A stretch of DNA of 16,070 nt from positions 1 to 16,070 of the forward strand of contig JAACTI010000140.1 of assembly GCA_009993495.1 (NCBI GenBank). Direction: 5' to 3'. The notes under the pieces were generated by a model that was not told where the DNA came from, made no database searches, and saw only the letters and a list, made by a program, of their open reading frames with translations. Below are positions 1 through 6,808 of this stretch, in pieces. Both the position numbers and the translations under genes were made by a program. Every line of letters starts with the position of its first letter. Position 1 is the first letter of the stretch. This stretch comes from Deltaproteobacteria bacterium. GTDB taxonomy: Bacteria > Desulfobacterota > Desulfuromonadia > Desulfuromonadales > Geopsychrobacteraceae.

Positions 1-263
1 GGGGCGGCAATCAGCATGCGGAAAGGCTTATCGAGATGGAGTTCCCAGCTCGCCAATTGGGCGACCGAAGGCTTTTTCAGCAGGCCGTCTTCGATCCATG
101 TCGCGACAATGTGACTATCATCGGCCGCCACACAGGTTGCCACGTCCACCAGGTTGAGCTGGGCGGCAACCAGAATCAAGGCATCGCGCTGGACATGAAT
201 GCGTAAGGCCTTCCAATCGACTGCGGCCAGATCTTTTTCAAAACGTTCACGGATGGACGACAT
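1..263 (-). CDS. DUF2288 family protein (5' part, runs off left edge)
   Basis: The reading frame starts at the ATG complementary to 261-263 and stays open to the window edge, giving 87 residues of the N-terminus. The protein begins MSSIRERFEKDLAAVDWKAL, then a hydrophobic LILVAAQLNLVDVA segment, an acidic patch with ADDSHIVATWIEDG and a KPSVAQLASWE stretch. This matches the DUF2288 pattern as I remember it: a short (about 90-100 residue) soluble protein of unknown function, so only some ten residues should be missing. A G-rich GGGGATT lies just upstream of the ATG as a modest ribosome binding site. The next gene, fapA, is divergent. No function can be assigned. The family call rests on pattern memory rather than a search. 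Confidence 0.72.
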   Translation of the reverse strand, partial: MSSIRERFEKDLAAVDWKALRIHVQRDALILVAAQLNLVDVATCVAADDSHIVATWIEDGLLKKPSVAQLASWELHLDKPFRMLIAA

Positions 264-443
264 ACCAATCCCCGGGGATGATGAAACCAAAACGGAAGAG
301 GGCTCGTGTTACTCGAATGGCATGGAGCATAGTCATCTGTCCACTGGGGGTCAAGCCGAAGCGCGCAGTTCAAGTCTCCTCAATCTTTCTGCCGCCCGGG
401 TCGATTAGTATGTGTGGCGCGAACTTTGCTATCACATCGCGGT

Positions 444-476
444 ACACTGTCTATTGAGACAGTGTTGGGTTTTTTT
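444..476 (+). terminator. Terminator-like hairpin in the fapA leader
   Basis: A perfect 9-bp stem (444-452 with 457-465) closes a 4-nt loop ATTG. It is followed by TGGG and then seven T residues (470-476). This is the form of a rho-independent terminator on the plus strand, although three G's separate stem and T-tract. No plus-strand gene ends nearby, and fapA starts only 31 bases later. It could end a short leader transcript (attenuation), stop transcription arriving from the left, or be incidental. Confidence 0.5.
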
Positions 477-507
477 GACACATTTTCCGACGGACGGATG
501 ATTTCCG

Positions 508-2055
508 ATGGCGCAAAACAAGCGGCCTGATGACAAGGTAGAGATTGGTGTCAAAATTCTGGCAGAGAAGAAAACTCCTGCCTATGTTTTGCACCTGCAA
601 ACCGGTGACGCTCAGCTGCGTTTAACCGCCGCTATCACTGTTTTTGACGCCGAGAATACCATTGCCCCCTCCGAGCTCATTGAACTGCTCGCTAAAAACG
701 GCGTCAAGGAAAATCTTGATCTGGAGGAAATCGCCAAATTTTGCAGCAAAGCGGCCATGGGGATCAATCAGGAAAATGTCCTCCTGGCCCAGGGAACTCC
801 CCCCGGCGCCGGCAAGGATGGCTGGTTGGAACTGACAGTTAAAACCAGCAGCAGCGAGGCCGAATTCACCGAAGATGACAAGGGCTACGTTGATTTACGC
901 ACCCGCCACACCTTTACTAACGTTGAAGCGGGGCAGCAGGTTGGCATTATTCACCCGCCGCAAGCAGGGAACCCGGGGAAAACCGTCAATGGCCTGCCGA
1001 TTCCGGCGCTGATGGGCAAAGCTCTTGAAGCTCTGCCCGGCGAAGGCATCGAATTCACGCCTGACGGCCAAAAAGCCCTGGCAACCCGGGCCGGGCGCGT
1101 GGTCTTTGATGGTCGCGTTCTAAGCATTGCGGAAGAATTTGTCGTCAGCGGCGACGTTGATCTCAGTGTCGGTAATATTGATTTTAACGGTTTTGTCGAA
1201 ATAAAAGGTGATGTCCTCGACGATTTTCATATTCGCGCCAGTAAGGGGATTCGTGTCACCGGCTCAGTGGGCGCCTGCCACCTGGAGGCCGGAGGGCCGG
1301 TTCAGATCGGGGGCATGGCGGGCCTGGATATCGGAACAATCAAATGTCGGGGAGATTTAACGGCCGGGTATTTGAACCAGGTCGAGGTGCAATGCTATGG
1401 CACGGTCAATGTGGCGCGTGAAATACGGAACAGTACCGTCAAGGCCACCCGCGCCATTGTGCTGGAGCGCGGCGCAATTATTGGCGGCGAAACCGTGGCT
1501 CTCGATGGGATCGAGGCGCGCGTCATCGGCGCAGTGTCGGGTCTGCGCACCCTTTTGACCGCGGGCGTTTACTTCCCCGAAGCCGATCGTTTGAAAGAGC
1601 TGCGTTACAAACAACGCAGCTACAATCTACAAATTCAGCGCATTGGTGCCGCCCTGGGTCCGCTGTCCGGGCGCACTGGGCTGCGTAAGGCCTTGCAGGA
1701 GGCCATCGAGCTGCGCATCAGCCTGCTGACCGAACGTAAAGTCTACCTGGAGCAGGAAAAAGTTCAGATCGATGCCGAGCTGGAAACTTTCCGCACATCC
1801 GAACATCCGACCGCCAATCCCAAAATTAATATTCTTGGCCGCTTGATGGAAGGGGTGGTGATCCACTTGGGCGAGGCCGTCGAGGAGATTCAGCAGGAAC
1901 ATACCGGGCCGATCTCGGTGATTGAAAATACCCAGTCGGGGGGGCTTCGCTTCGTTGAGCATTCGCCCCTCAAGGTTATGGCGGCGGAGATTGAGGCGCA
2001 GGTTTTTGGGGTTGAGGAGACGTCAAACGAGGCGCAGGTTAACCCAAAGGACTAA
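508..2055 (+). CDS. FapA / DUF342 family protein
   Basis: The 515-residue protein has the FapA (DUF342) layout. An alpha/beta N-terminal region covers about residues 10-135. A glycine-rich linker follows with GIIHPPQAGNPGKTVNGLPI (147-166). A beta-helix region (about 214-350) shows the repeated short valine/isoleucine-glycine strands expected, for example VDLSVGNIDFNGFVEIKGDV. A long charged segment (about 358-432), probably coiled coil, comes next, then a C-terminal beta-rich tail. FapA-type proteins are polymerising or scaffold-like and sometimes tied to polar signalling; the exact role is not known. The ATG at 508 is preceded by GGACGGA about 10 bases upstream; the ATG at 498 is out of frame. 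The gene converges with hemG, 47 bases between stops. Family call firm, function unknown. Confidence 0.88.
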   Translation: MAQNKRPDDKVEIGVKILAEKKTPAYVLHLQTGDAQLRLTAAITVFDAENTIAPSELIELLAKNGVKENLDLEEIAKFCSKAAMGINQENVLLAQGTPPGAGKDGWLELTVKTSSSEAEFTEDDKGYVDLRTRHTFTNVEAGQQVGIIHPPQAGNPGKTVNGLPIPALMGKALEALPGEGIEFTPDGQKALATRAGRVVFDGRVLSIAEEFVVSGDVDLSVGNIDFNGFVEIKGDVLDDFHIRASKGIRVTGSVGACHLEAGGPVQIGGMAGLDIGTIKCRGDLTAGYLNQVEVQCYGTVNVAREIRNSTVKATRAIVLERGAIIGGETVALDGIEARVIGAVSGLRTLLTAGVYFPEADRLKELRYKQRSYNLQIQRIGAALGPLSGRTGLRKALQEAIELRISLLTERKVYLEQEKVQIDAELETFRTSEHPTANPKINILGRLMEGVVIHLGEAVEEIQQEHTGPISVIENTQSGGLRFVEHSPLKVMAAEIEAQVFGVEETSNEAQVNPKD

Positions 2056-2102
2056 ACTCAAGGAGAGTTCCGCGCAATGATCGCCTTAGCTTAACCGCCC
2101 TT

Positions 2103-3527
2103 TTATGCGGATAGCGACGGCGGTTGGCGCTTGCGCAGTTCGGCGATGACTTTCTCCGCCACCTGATTTGAGGCATTGACACAATCGTTGATACCTACGC
2201 CGGAAAAAGCGTTGCCGGTGAGAAAAAATCCCTCAAACGTCTGCAGCCGCTGGGTCAATTGGGCCACCCGTGCCGCGTGACCGGGAGTATATTGAGGAAT
2301 GGCGCGCTCGTGGCGGAAAATTCGCACAAAGTCGGGCTCAGCCTCAATGCCCATAATCCGCCGCAGATCGTCCATGACGCACTGTCTGATCTCGGTAGTG
2401 CTCATGAGGGCGGCGGCCGGGTTGGTCGCCCCGCCGTGCATGGAACGCAACAACACCTGCCCCTCCGGTGCGCGGTTGGGAAAGATGCTTGAATCCCACA
2501 GGGTTCCCAGAGTATGACGGTGTTCACCTTTGGCGATCAGGTAGCCGAAACCGGCAAGGTCACGGCTGATCTTTTTGCGCTCGTAACCAAAACACACCAC
2601 ATTCATCGGCGCATAGGGAATCTGAGCTAAGAGCTCGGCGGCACTTTTATCGGTCGGGGCGAGTATTTCCGCCAGGGCATGGGCCGGAGTGCTGCTGATC
2701 AAAAGTTCCGTTTCCAGTTGGCTGCCATCTTCAAGACTCAGCAAGAAACCCTCGGCGCGCGGCGCGATACGCGTCACCCCGCTGTGAGTCCGGATTTCGC
2801 CTTTCAGCTGCTGACTCAGGGCGTCGGTAAGCTCCTGGATGCCGCCAGAAAAGGAGGTCAGTACGCCCCCCGGCCCCGCGGCACTGGCCACCTGTTTGCC
2901 CGCCTTGCGCTCAGCGCGCTTCTTTTTCCCCAGTTTGATCATGGCCTTGAGCAGCCCACCATACTCCTGTTCCAGTTGATAAATACGCGGAAAACAGCTC
3001 TGCAGGCTCATGGTTTCGGGATCACCGGCAAAAATGCCGGACACCATCGGACCGATGAGCCTTTCAAGGGCTTCACTGCCGAGGCGACGGCGGGCAAAAT
3101 TGGCCAGAGTTTCATCTTCGCCATCGCGTTTGGGCGGAATCATCATTTCAGCCGCCAAACGCATTTTACCCGGCCAGCTGAGCAATTTTGACCGGAGAAA
3201 AGACGGGCCATTTTCCGGCAGGCGGTGCAATTGATCCGCGGCATAAATAAAGCGCTTACGCGCGTTGTCGTCAGAACGCAGCAGTCGGTCAGTGATTCCC
3301 AGCTGTGCACAAAGTTCCAGGGTCATGGGTTTGTTGTCGAGAAAGCCGTTGGGCCCCCATTCACACATATACCCTTCTTCCTTAATACTGAAAATTTTGC
3401 CGCCGCTGCGGGAATTTTTTTCCAGCACCACAAGCTCAACCGCCAATTCCTGCCGGGCCGCCAGGCGTTCAATGGCGATGGCAGTCGATAAACCGGAAAT
3501 GCCTGCTCCCATAACGACAATTTTCAT
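2103..3527 (-). CDS. hemG: Protoporphyrinogen oxidase (HemY/HemG-type, FAD)
   Basis: This 474-residue flavoprotein catalyses a late step of heme synthesis, six-electron oxidation of protoporphyrinogen IX (or coproporphyrinogen III in some relatives). The N-terminus carries the Rossmann FAD motif GAGISG (residues 7-12), the acidic ribose-binding end of the second strand (VVLEKN, E36) and RSGGKI (40-45). The C-terminus has the second FAD-contact motif LTGNAFSGVGINDCVNAS (about 436-453). An AGGAGC ribosome binding site lies seven bases before the ATG at 3527. A promoter at 3572-3600 points into the gene. In Desulfuromonadales this gene is usually labelled hemG although it belongs to the HemY structural class rather than the E. 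coli flavodoxin-like HemG. It appears monocistronic here. Which porphyrinogen it uses cannot be told from sequence. Confidence 0.9.
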   Translation of the reverse strand: MKIVVMGAGISGLSTAIAIERLAARQELAVELVVLEKNSRSGGKIFSIKEEGYMCEWGPNGFLDNKPMTLELCAQLGITDRLLRSDDNARKRFIYAADQLHRLPENGPSFLRSKLLSWPGKMRLAAEMMIPPKRDGEDETLANFARRRLGSEALERLIGPMVSGIFAGDPETMSLQSCFPRIYQLEQEYGGLLKAMIKLGKKKRAERKAGKQVASAAGPGGVLTSFSGGIQELTDALSQQLKGEIRTHSGVTRIAPRAEGFLLSLEDGSQLETELLISSTPAHALAEILAPTDKSAAELLAQIPYAPMNVVCFGYERKKISRDLAGFGYLIAKGEHRHTLGTLWDSSIFPNRAPEGQVLLRSMHGGATNPAAALMSTTEIRQCVMDDLRRIMGIEAEPDFVRIFRHERAIPQYTPGHAARVAQLTQRLQTFEGFFLTGNAFSGVGINDCVNASNQVAEKVIAELRKRQPPSLSA

Positions 3528-3571
3528 AATTTCTGCTCCTTGGATCGGCTGCCCTGCGCCAGCCTTGCCGC

Positions 3572-3600
3572 ATACTAACGGCGAGATTATTGAGCGTCAA
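3572..3600 (-). promoter_or_regulatory. Sigma-70-like promoter of hemG
   Basis: On the minus strand TTGACG (complement of 3595-3600) is followed after 17 bases by TAGTAT (complement of 3572-3577). Five of six -35 bases and four of six -10 bases match consensus. A start near 3565 would give a leader of roughly 40 bases. It lies back to back with the plus-strand promoter at 3615-3643, so the two could be co-regulated. Predicted by eye only. Confidence 0.55.
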
Positions 3601-3614
3601 ATGCAGAATGCTGC

Positions 3615-3643
3615 TTGACGGCAACCGCCGCGGTTTTTATAGT
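3615..3643 (+). promoter_or_regulatory. Strong sigma-70-like promoter, plus strand
   Basis: TTGACG (3615-3620), a 17-base spacer and TATAGT (3638-3643) match consensus at five of six positions in each box with ideal spacing. Transcription should start near 3650, about 195 bases before the J-domain gene at 3845. The long leader this implies contains the folded segment listed next. Confidence 0.65.
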
Positions 3644-3649
3644 TAGCCG

Positions 3650-3797
3650 TTGAGTATCTCTTCAGCATGGTAGACGCAGGGTTCAAGAGCCCCCTGCCAC
3701 GGGCCGCATAAACCCCTCCATGGAGATCAGCTGTCGCCATTCGGGCGCCAGAGACTCGCTCCATAGCTGGCCCGGGCACTGCTCGTTAAGCCGTTAC
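3650..3797 (+). ncRNA. Candidate structured RNA (6S-like rod or structured 5' leader)
   Basis: The segment after the 3615-3643 promoter folds by hand into one long interrupted rod. Pairings are 3680-3683 with 3789-3792 (one G-U), 3685-3690 with 3781-3787 (one bulge), 3695-3698 with 3775-3778, 3700-3705 with 3769-3774, 3720-3725 with 3759-3764, then 3731-3733 with 3749-3751 and 3735-3738 with 3744-3747 around loop ATTCG. A large asymmetric internal loop (3706-3719 against 3765-3768) sits in the middle. A rod with a central bubble and a strong promoter recalls 6S RNA, which mimics open promoter DNA for RNA polymerase. I do not recognise a diagnostic primary sequence, and no U-tract terminator follows. 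It may instead be the 5' leader of the J-domain gene. The fold would also form on the opposite strand; the promoter favours plus. Confidence 0.42.
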
Positions 3798-3844
3798 GAA
3801 ATTGATTTGTGCCCTTAATCCTCTTGAGGTGGAATAAACCATAT

Positions 3845-4732
3845 ATGGCAAAAGATTACTATAAAACTTTGGGTGTTGAACGCACCGTTGAACCGGCAGC
3901 TCTCAAAAAAGCCTATCGCAAACTGGCCCAGACCTACCATCCCGACCGCAATCCCGGCGATAAAGCCGCTGAAGAACGTTTTAAAGAAATTACCGAAGCC
4001 TACGCGGTACTGTCTGATGCTGAAAAGCGTAAACAGTATGACAACTTCGGTGAAAGCGGCTTCCATCAACGATACACTCAGGAAGATATCTTTCGCAATG
4101 TTGACCTGGGCGATTTGTTTGGCGGTGGAGGTGCTGAGGATATTTTTAGTCAGTTGTTTGGTGGCGGACGTGGCCGCGGGGGTGCACGCGGGCGAATCCA
4201 TCGGCCGCCACTGAAGGGACAGGATTATTCGATGGAAATCAGTGTCCCCCTGCGTACGGCCATCCAAGGGGGCGAACGGCGGGTCGATTATCGTAGCGAT
4301 CAGCGGGTGGAACAGATTAATGTCCGCATTCCCGCGGGGATTGAAGAAGGTGCCAAGTTACGCGTTGTCGGCAAGGGCGGGGAAGCACCGGCCGGTGGTA
4401 AGCCGGGCGATCTCTTCCTGCAGGTTCATATCGACGCCGACCCCGTGTTTCGTCGTGAAGATCGTGATCTGCTGGTTGATGTCCCCCTGCCCTTCAGCCA
4501 GATATGTTTAGGAACCAGCGTTGAGGTTCCCACCCTGAAAGGCAATAAACGCGTGAAAATTGCGGCGGGCATGCAGCCAGGGAGTAAAATTCGTCTGCGC
4601 GGTTTTGGCGTACCGCAATCGTCGACGAAACCTGCGGGCGATCTCTATGCGGTGATCCAGGTCAGCGTGCCTCAAACCCTGAGTGCAAGGCAACGTGAAC
4701 TGATTGAAGGCCTGGCTGAGGCAGGACTCTGA
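3845..4732 (+). CDS. CbpA-type J-domain co-chaperone (class B DnaJ)
   Basis: The 295-residue protein is an Hsp70 co-chaperone. An N-terminal J domain (about 4-67) contains the HPD triad at residues 32-34, which stimulates DnaK ATPase. A Gly/Phe-rich linker (about 68-125, DLFGGGGAEDIF, LFGGGRGRGG) follows, then two C-terminal substrate-binding beta domains (about 126-205 and 206-290). The four CxxCxGxG zinc repeats of class A DnaJ are absent, so this is a class B, CbpA-like protein. The ATG at 3845 is chosen because J domains of this type begin MAKDYYKTLG and GAGGTGG lies upstream (3826-3832, spacing 12). A GTG at 3809 would only add a 12-residue tail. It follows the structured segment at 3650-3797. 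No heat-shock promoter or CIRCE element is visible. Confidence 0.9.
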   Translation: MAKDYYKTLGVERTVEPAALKKAYRKLAQTYHPDRNPGDKAAEERFKEITEAYAVLSDAEKRKQYDNFGESGFHQRYTQEDIFRNVDLGDLFGGGGAEDIFSQLFGGGRGRGGARGRIHRPPLKGQDYSMEISVPLRTAIQGGERRVDYRSDQRVEQINVRIPAGIEEGAKLRVVGKGGEAPAGGKPGDLFLQVHIDADPVFRREDRDLLVDVPLPFSQICLGTSVEVPTLKGNKRVKIAAGMQPGSKIRLRGFGVPQSSTKPAGDLYAVIQVSVPQTLSARQRELIEGLAEAGL

Positions 4733-4823
4733 GCACCACAAGACGTGAGGCCGCATAATTTCCCACCCTGGAAACCCTGCGTGCCTTCAGAATAGCAAAA
4801 ATACCAGCGAATCGGCATTGCGC

Positions 4824-4852
4824 TTGCAGGAAAGGCGCAGGACGTTTATAGT
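4824..4852 (+). promoter_or_regulatory. Sigma-70-like promoter upstream of the 4891 gene
   Basis: TTGCAG (4824-4829), a 17-base spacer and TATAGT (4847-4852) form a plausible promoter with a good -10 and a weak -35. The start near 4859 would leave about 30 bases before the ATG at 4891. The 91 bases between the J-domain gene stop and this box hold no clear terminator. Confidence 0.5.
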
Positions 4853-4890
4853 GTCGCGGCTCGTTTTATTTGGGAGACCTGTCTGTTTTT

Positions 4891-5313
4891 ATGCTTGAAG
4901 CCCCGTTACGTCATCTGATCTTTGTGCTTGGGCTGCTCTTTATTATTTTGAGTAGTGGCAGTCTACAGTGTGCTTTGCACTGTTATGAAACCCCGTTGAC
5001 AGATGAATCAAATTCGGCCTTGGTCACAAGTTGCCACCCCCTGTCCTTTGAAAGGGAAGAGCTTCCTTCTCTGGCAGATTTTTGCCATCACAGCCATTCG
5101 ACAAGTCAGACCCAGGCAGATTCTCAACTATTTAGTCTCAGCCGAGGCCAGCTATTGGCTTGGTCGGGATCACGCAGTTACGCCCCGCTTTTTCGCTGTG
5201 CCAAGCCGGTTCAACTGGCTCCATTTATTCTGGTTGTGCAGCAGCTGCCAACCCAGAATGGGCAACTCCCCCTGCGCCTTGAGCAGATCCGCACGACCAT
5301 TCTTATCATCTGA
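4891..5313 (+). CDS. Small exported Cys/His-containing hypothetical protein
   Basis: I do not recognise this 140-residue protein. It begins with a charged start, then a hydrophobic stretch (residues about 8-26, LIFVLGLLFIILSSGS) that reads as a signal peptide or membrane anchor. Cysteines and histidines follow: C27, H30, C31, C48-H49, C65-H66-H67, H69 and C103. The cluster CHHSHS suggests possible metal binding or redox chemistry outside the cytoplasm. The C-terminal half is unremarkable. The ATG at 4891 is chosen over a TTG at 4870 because the hydrophobic signal then starts near the N-terminus; GGGAGA (4872-4877) is a slightly distant ribosome binding site. It has its own promoter and lies 107 bases before resB, so a link with cytochrome maturation is possible but only positional. 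The arrangement is loosely reminiscent of DUF2946-type exported proteins. Confidence 0.6.
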   Translation: MLEAPLRHLIFVLGLLFIILSSGSLQCALHCYETPLTDESNSALVTSCHPLSFEREELPSLADFCHHSHSTSQTQADSQLFSLSRGQLLAWSGSRSYAPLFRCAKPVQLAPFILVVQQLPTQNGQLPLRLEQIRTTILII

Positions 5314-5332
5314 GATATCTCACCCTAGCAGG

Positions 5333-5361
5333 TTGACGCTCTGTCCCGCCCCGGATATTAT
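5333..5361 (+). promoter_or_regulatory. Near-consensus promoter of resB-ccsA
   Basis: TTGACG (5333-5338), a 17-base spacer and TATTAT (5356-5361) match the sigma-70 consensus at five of six bases in both boxes. The start would fall near 5368, giving a leader of about 50 bases before the resB TTG codon. The -10 box overlaps the inverted repeat at 5359-5377. Confidence 0.65.
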
Positions 5362-5377
5362 GACGAGGTTTGTCATA
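5359..5377. promoter_or_regulatory. Inverted repeat over the resB -10/start site (possible operator)
   Basis: TATGAC (5359-5364) and GTCATA (5372-5377) form a 6-bp inverted repeat separated by 7 bases, overlapping the -10 box and predicted transcription start. This position is typical of a repressor operator for a dimeric helix-turn-helix protein. I cannot name a regulator. Confidence 0.4.
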
Positions 5378-5420
5378 TTTGAGCGGGGTCGTCTGTATTA
5401 ACCCACGGAGATATCGCACC

Positions 5421-6788
5421 TTGAATACCAAAAAAACGACATTTGTAGATAGCGTCTGGGATTTTTTCTGTTCCCTGAAACTAACAATTCTTATTTTACT
5501 GCTCCTTTCGGTGACCTCGATTATTGGCACCGTTATTCAGCAGGGGGGATCGGCTGAGGAGTATATTCGCGAGTATGGCCAATCTAACTACGAGCTTTTC
5601 ACCAAACTTCAGTTTACCGATATGTATCACTCCTGGTGGTTTGTCGGCTTGCTCGGTCTTTTCAGCGTCAACCTAATTTGCTGTTCGATCAAAAACTTTC
5701 CCCGGGCCTGGAAATTTGTCGTCAGCCCGCAGCTGATCGCCAGTGACGCCACTTTTAAAAACTCGGCCAATAAAGGCGAATTCAGCACGAAAGAATCGAT
5801 CGCCAGCCTGCTACCGCGTTTGAATGCAACCATCAAGAGCCATTTTGCCAAACCCGTTGAAACCAAAGCCGATGGCGCCGTGCATCTTTTTGCCCAGGGC
5901 GGCATTTATTCGCGTTTTGGTGCCTATATGACCCACCTGTCAATTCTGGTGATTATGGTTGGTGCCATGGTTGGCACCGTTTGGGGCTACAAGGCTTATG
6001 TCAATATTGTCGAGGGGACTTCCATCAGTCAGGTCTGGCCACGCGGCGGTGAAACTCCCATTGAGCTGGGTTTTTCGGTGCGCTGCGATGATTTTGATGT
6101 AGTCTATTATGCCGGAACTCAGCGCCCCAAAACTTACAGCAGTGAACTGGTAGTCCTTGATGGCGGCAAGGAGGTTCTCAAGAAAAAGATCGAGGTCAAT
6201 CATCCTCTGAGCTATAAAGGGATTACCTTTTACCAGTCGAGCTACGGCCCGGCCGGAACGGGAACCTTTGAGCTAGAGGTGACCGACAATCAGACGGGGG
6301 AAAAGGTTCAGGTGACCACCGCGCAAGGCAAAAAAAATCAGCTGGCCCGTGGTTTCAGTTTTTCCGTCGATGACTTCACCCCCAATTACGATCGCTTCGG
6401 TCCGGCTGCCCGCCTGCATGTCGATGCCCCCGACGGAACCCACCGTACGCCCTTTGTAATTATGCAGAACTTCCCCCAGTTCGATGCACGTCGGGGTGGC
6501 GATTTCAGTTTTGCCCTCAAGGGGTACAATCAGCCGCAATACACCGGCTTGCAAGTGGCTAAAGATCCAGGAGTCTGGGTGGTATGGACGGGTTGCTTCA
6601 TGATGGTGTTCGGTTCCATGGGGGCCTTTTTCTTCTCTCACCGTCGCCTGTGGGTGCGTCTGCGTGAAGAAAAGGGCAAGACCCTGGTGCAGGTTGCCGC
6701 CAATGCTCACCGCAACCAGGCGGCCTTCGCCATGAGATTTGAAGACCTTATCAAGCAGATCGAAACAACGATCGAAAACAAAGCCTGA
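5421..6788 (+). CDS. resB: ResB/Ccs1-type cytochrome c biogenesis protein
   Basis: The 455-residue protein is the larger half of the system II heme lyase, which with CcsA moves heme across the membrane and joins it to apocytochrome CXXCH motifs. Membrane segments are at about 18-40 (LKLTILILLLLSVTSIIGTV), 72-92, 168-190 and 384-405. A conserved-type histidine, H172, lies in the third segment (YMTHLSILV) and H407 follows the fourth (FFFSHRRLW). The large region between segments 3 and 4 (about 190-383) is the expected extracytoplasmic beta-rich domain. The TTG at 5421 is chosen because GGAGAT sits eight bases upstream and the resulting LNTKKTTFVDSVWDFFCSLK start is typical. The frame opens at 5370 but without a binding site. 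ccsA follows after 20 bases, in the same transcript. Confidence 0.88.
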   Translation: MNTKKTTFVDSVWDFFCSLKLTILILLLLSVTSIIGTVIQQGGSAEEYIREYGQSNYELFTKLQFTDMYHSWWFVGLLGLFSVNLICCSIKNFPRAWKFVVSPQLIASDATFKNSANKGEFSTKESIASLLPRLNATIKSHFAKPVETKADGAVHLFAQGGIYSRFGAYMTHLSILVIMVGAMVGTVWGYKAYVNIVEGTSISQVWPRGGETPIELGFSVRCDDFDVVYYAGTQRPKTYSSELVVLDGGKEVLKKKIEVNHPLSYKGITFYQSSYGPAGTGTFELEVTDNQTGEKVQVTTAQGKKNQLARGFSFSVDDFTPNYDRFGPAARLHVDAPDGTHRTPFVIMQNFPQFDARRGGDFSFALKGYNQPQYTGLQVAKDPGVWVVWTGCFMMVFGSMGAFFFSHRRLWVRLREEKGKTLVQVAANAHRNQAAFAMRFEDLIKQIETTIENKA

Positions 6789-6808
6789 AGAGGCAAGGAG
6801 AGCACGCA

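Noticed and set aside
475..503. Perfect TTGACA at 475-480 as a fapA promoter
   Set aside because: The only -10 at proper spacing is ATGATT (498-503), which would put the transcript start at the start codon; the TTGACA overlaps a terminator T-run.
2679..3191. 170-codon plus-strand open frame opposite hemG
   Set aside because: Antisense shadow of a gene with clear FAD motifs; no ribosome binding site or family resemblance.
3660..3700. tRNA-like text GGTAGACGC and GGGTTCAAG
   Set aside because: The pieces lie too close together and no acceptor stem, anticodon arm or T-arm can be assembled around them.
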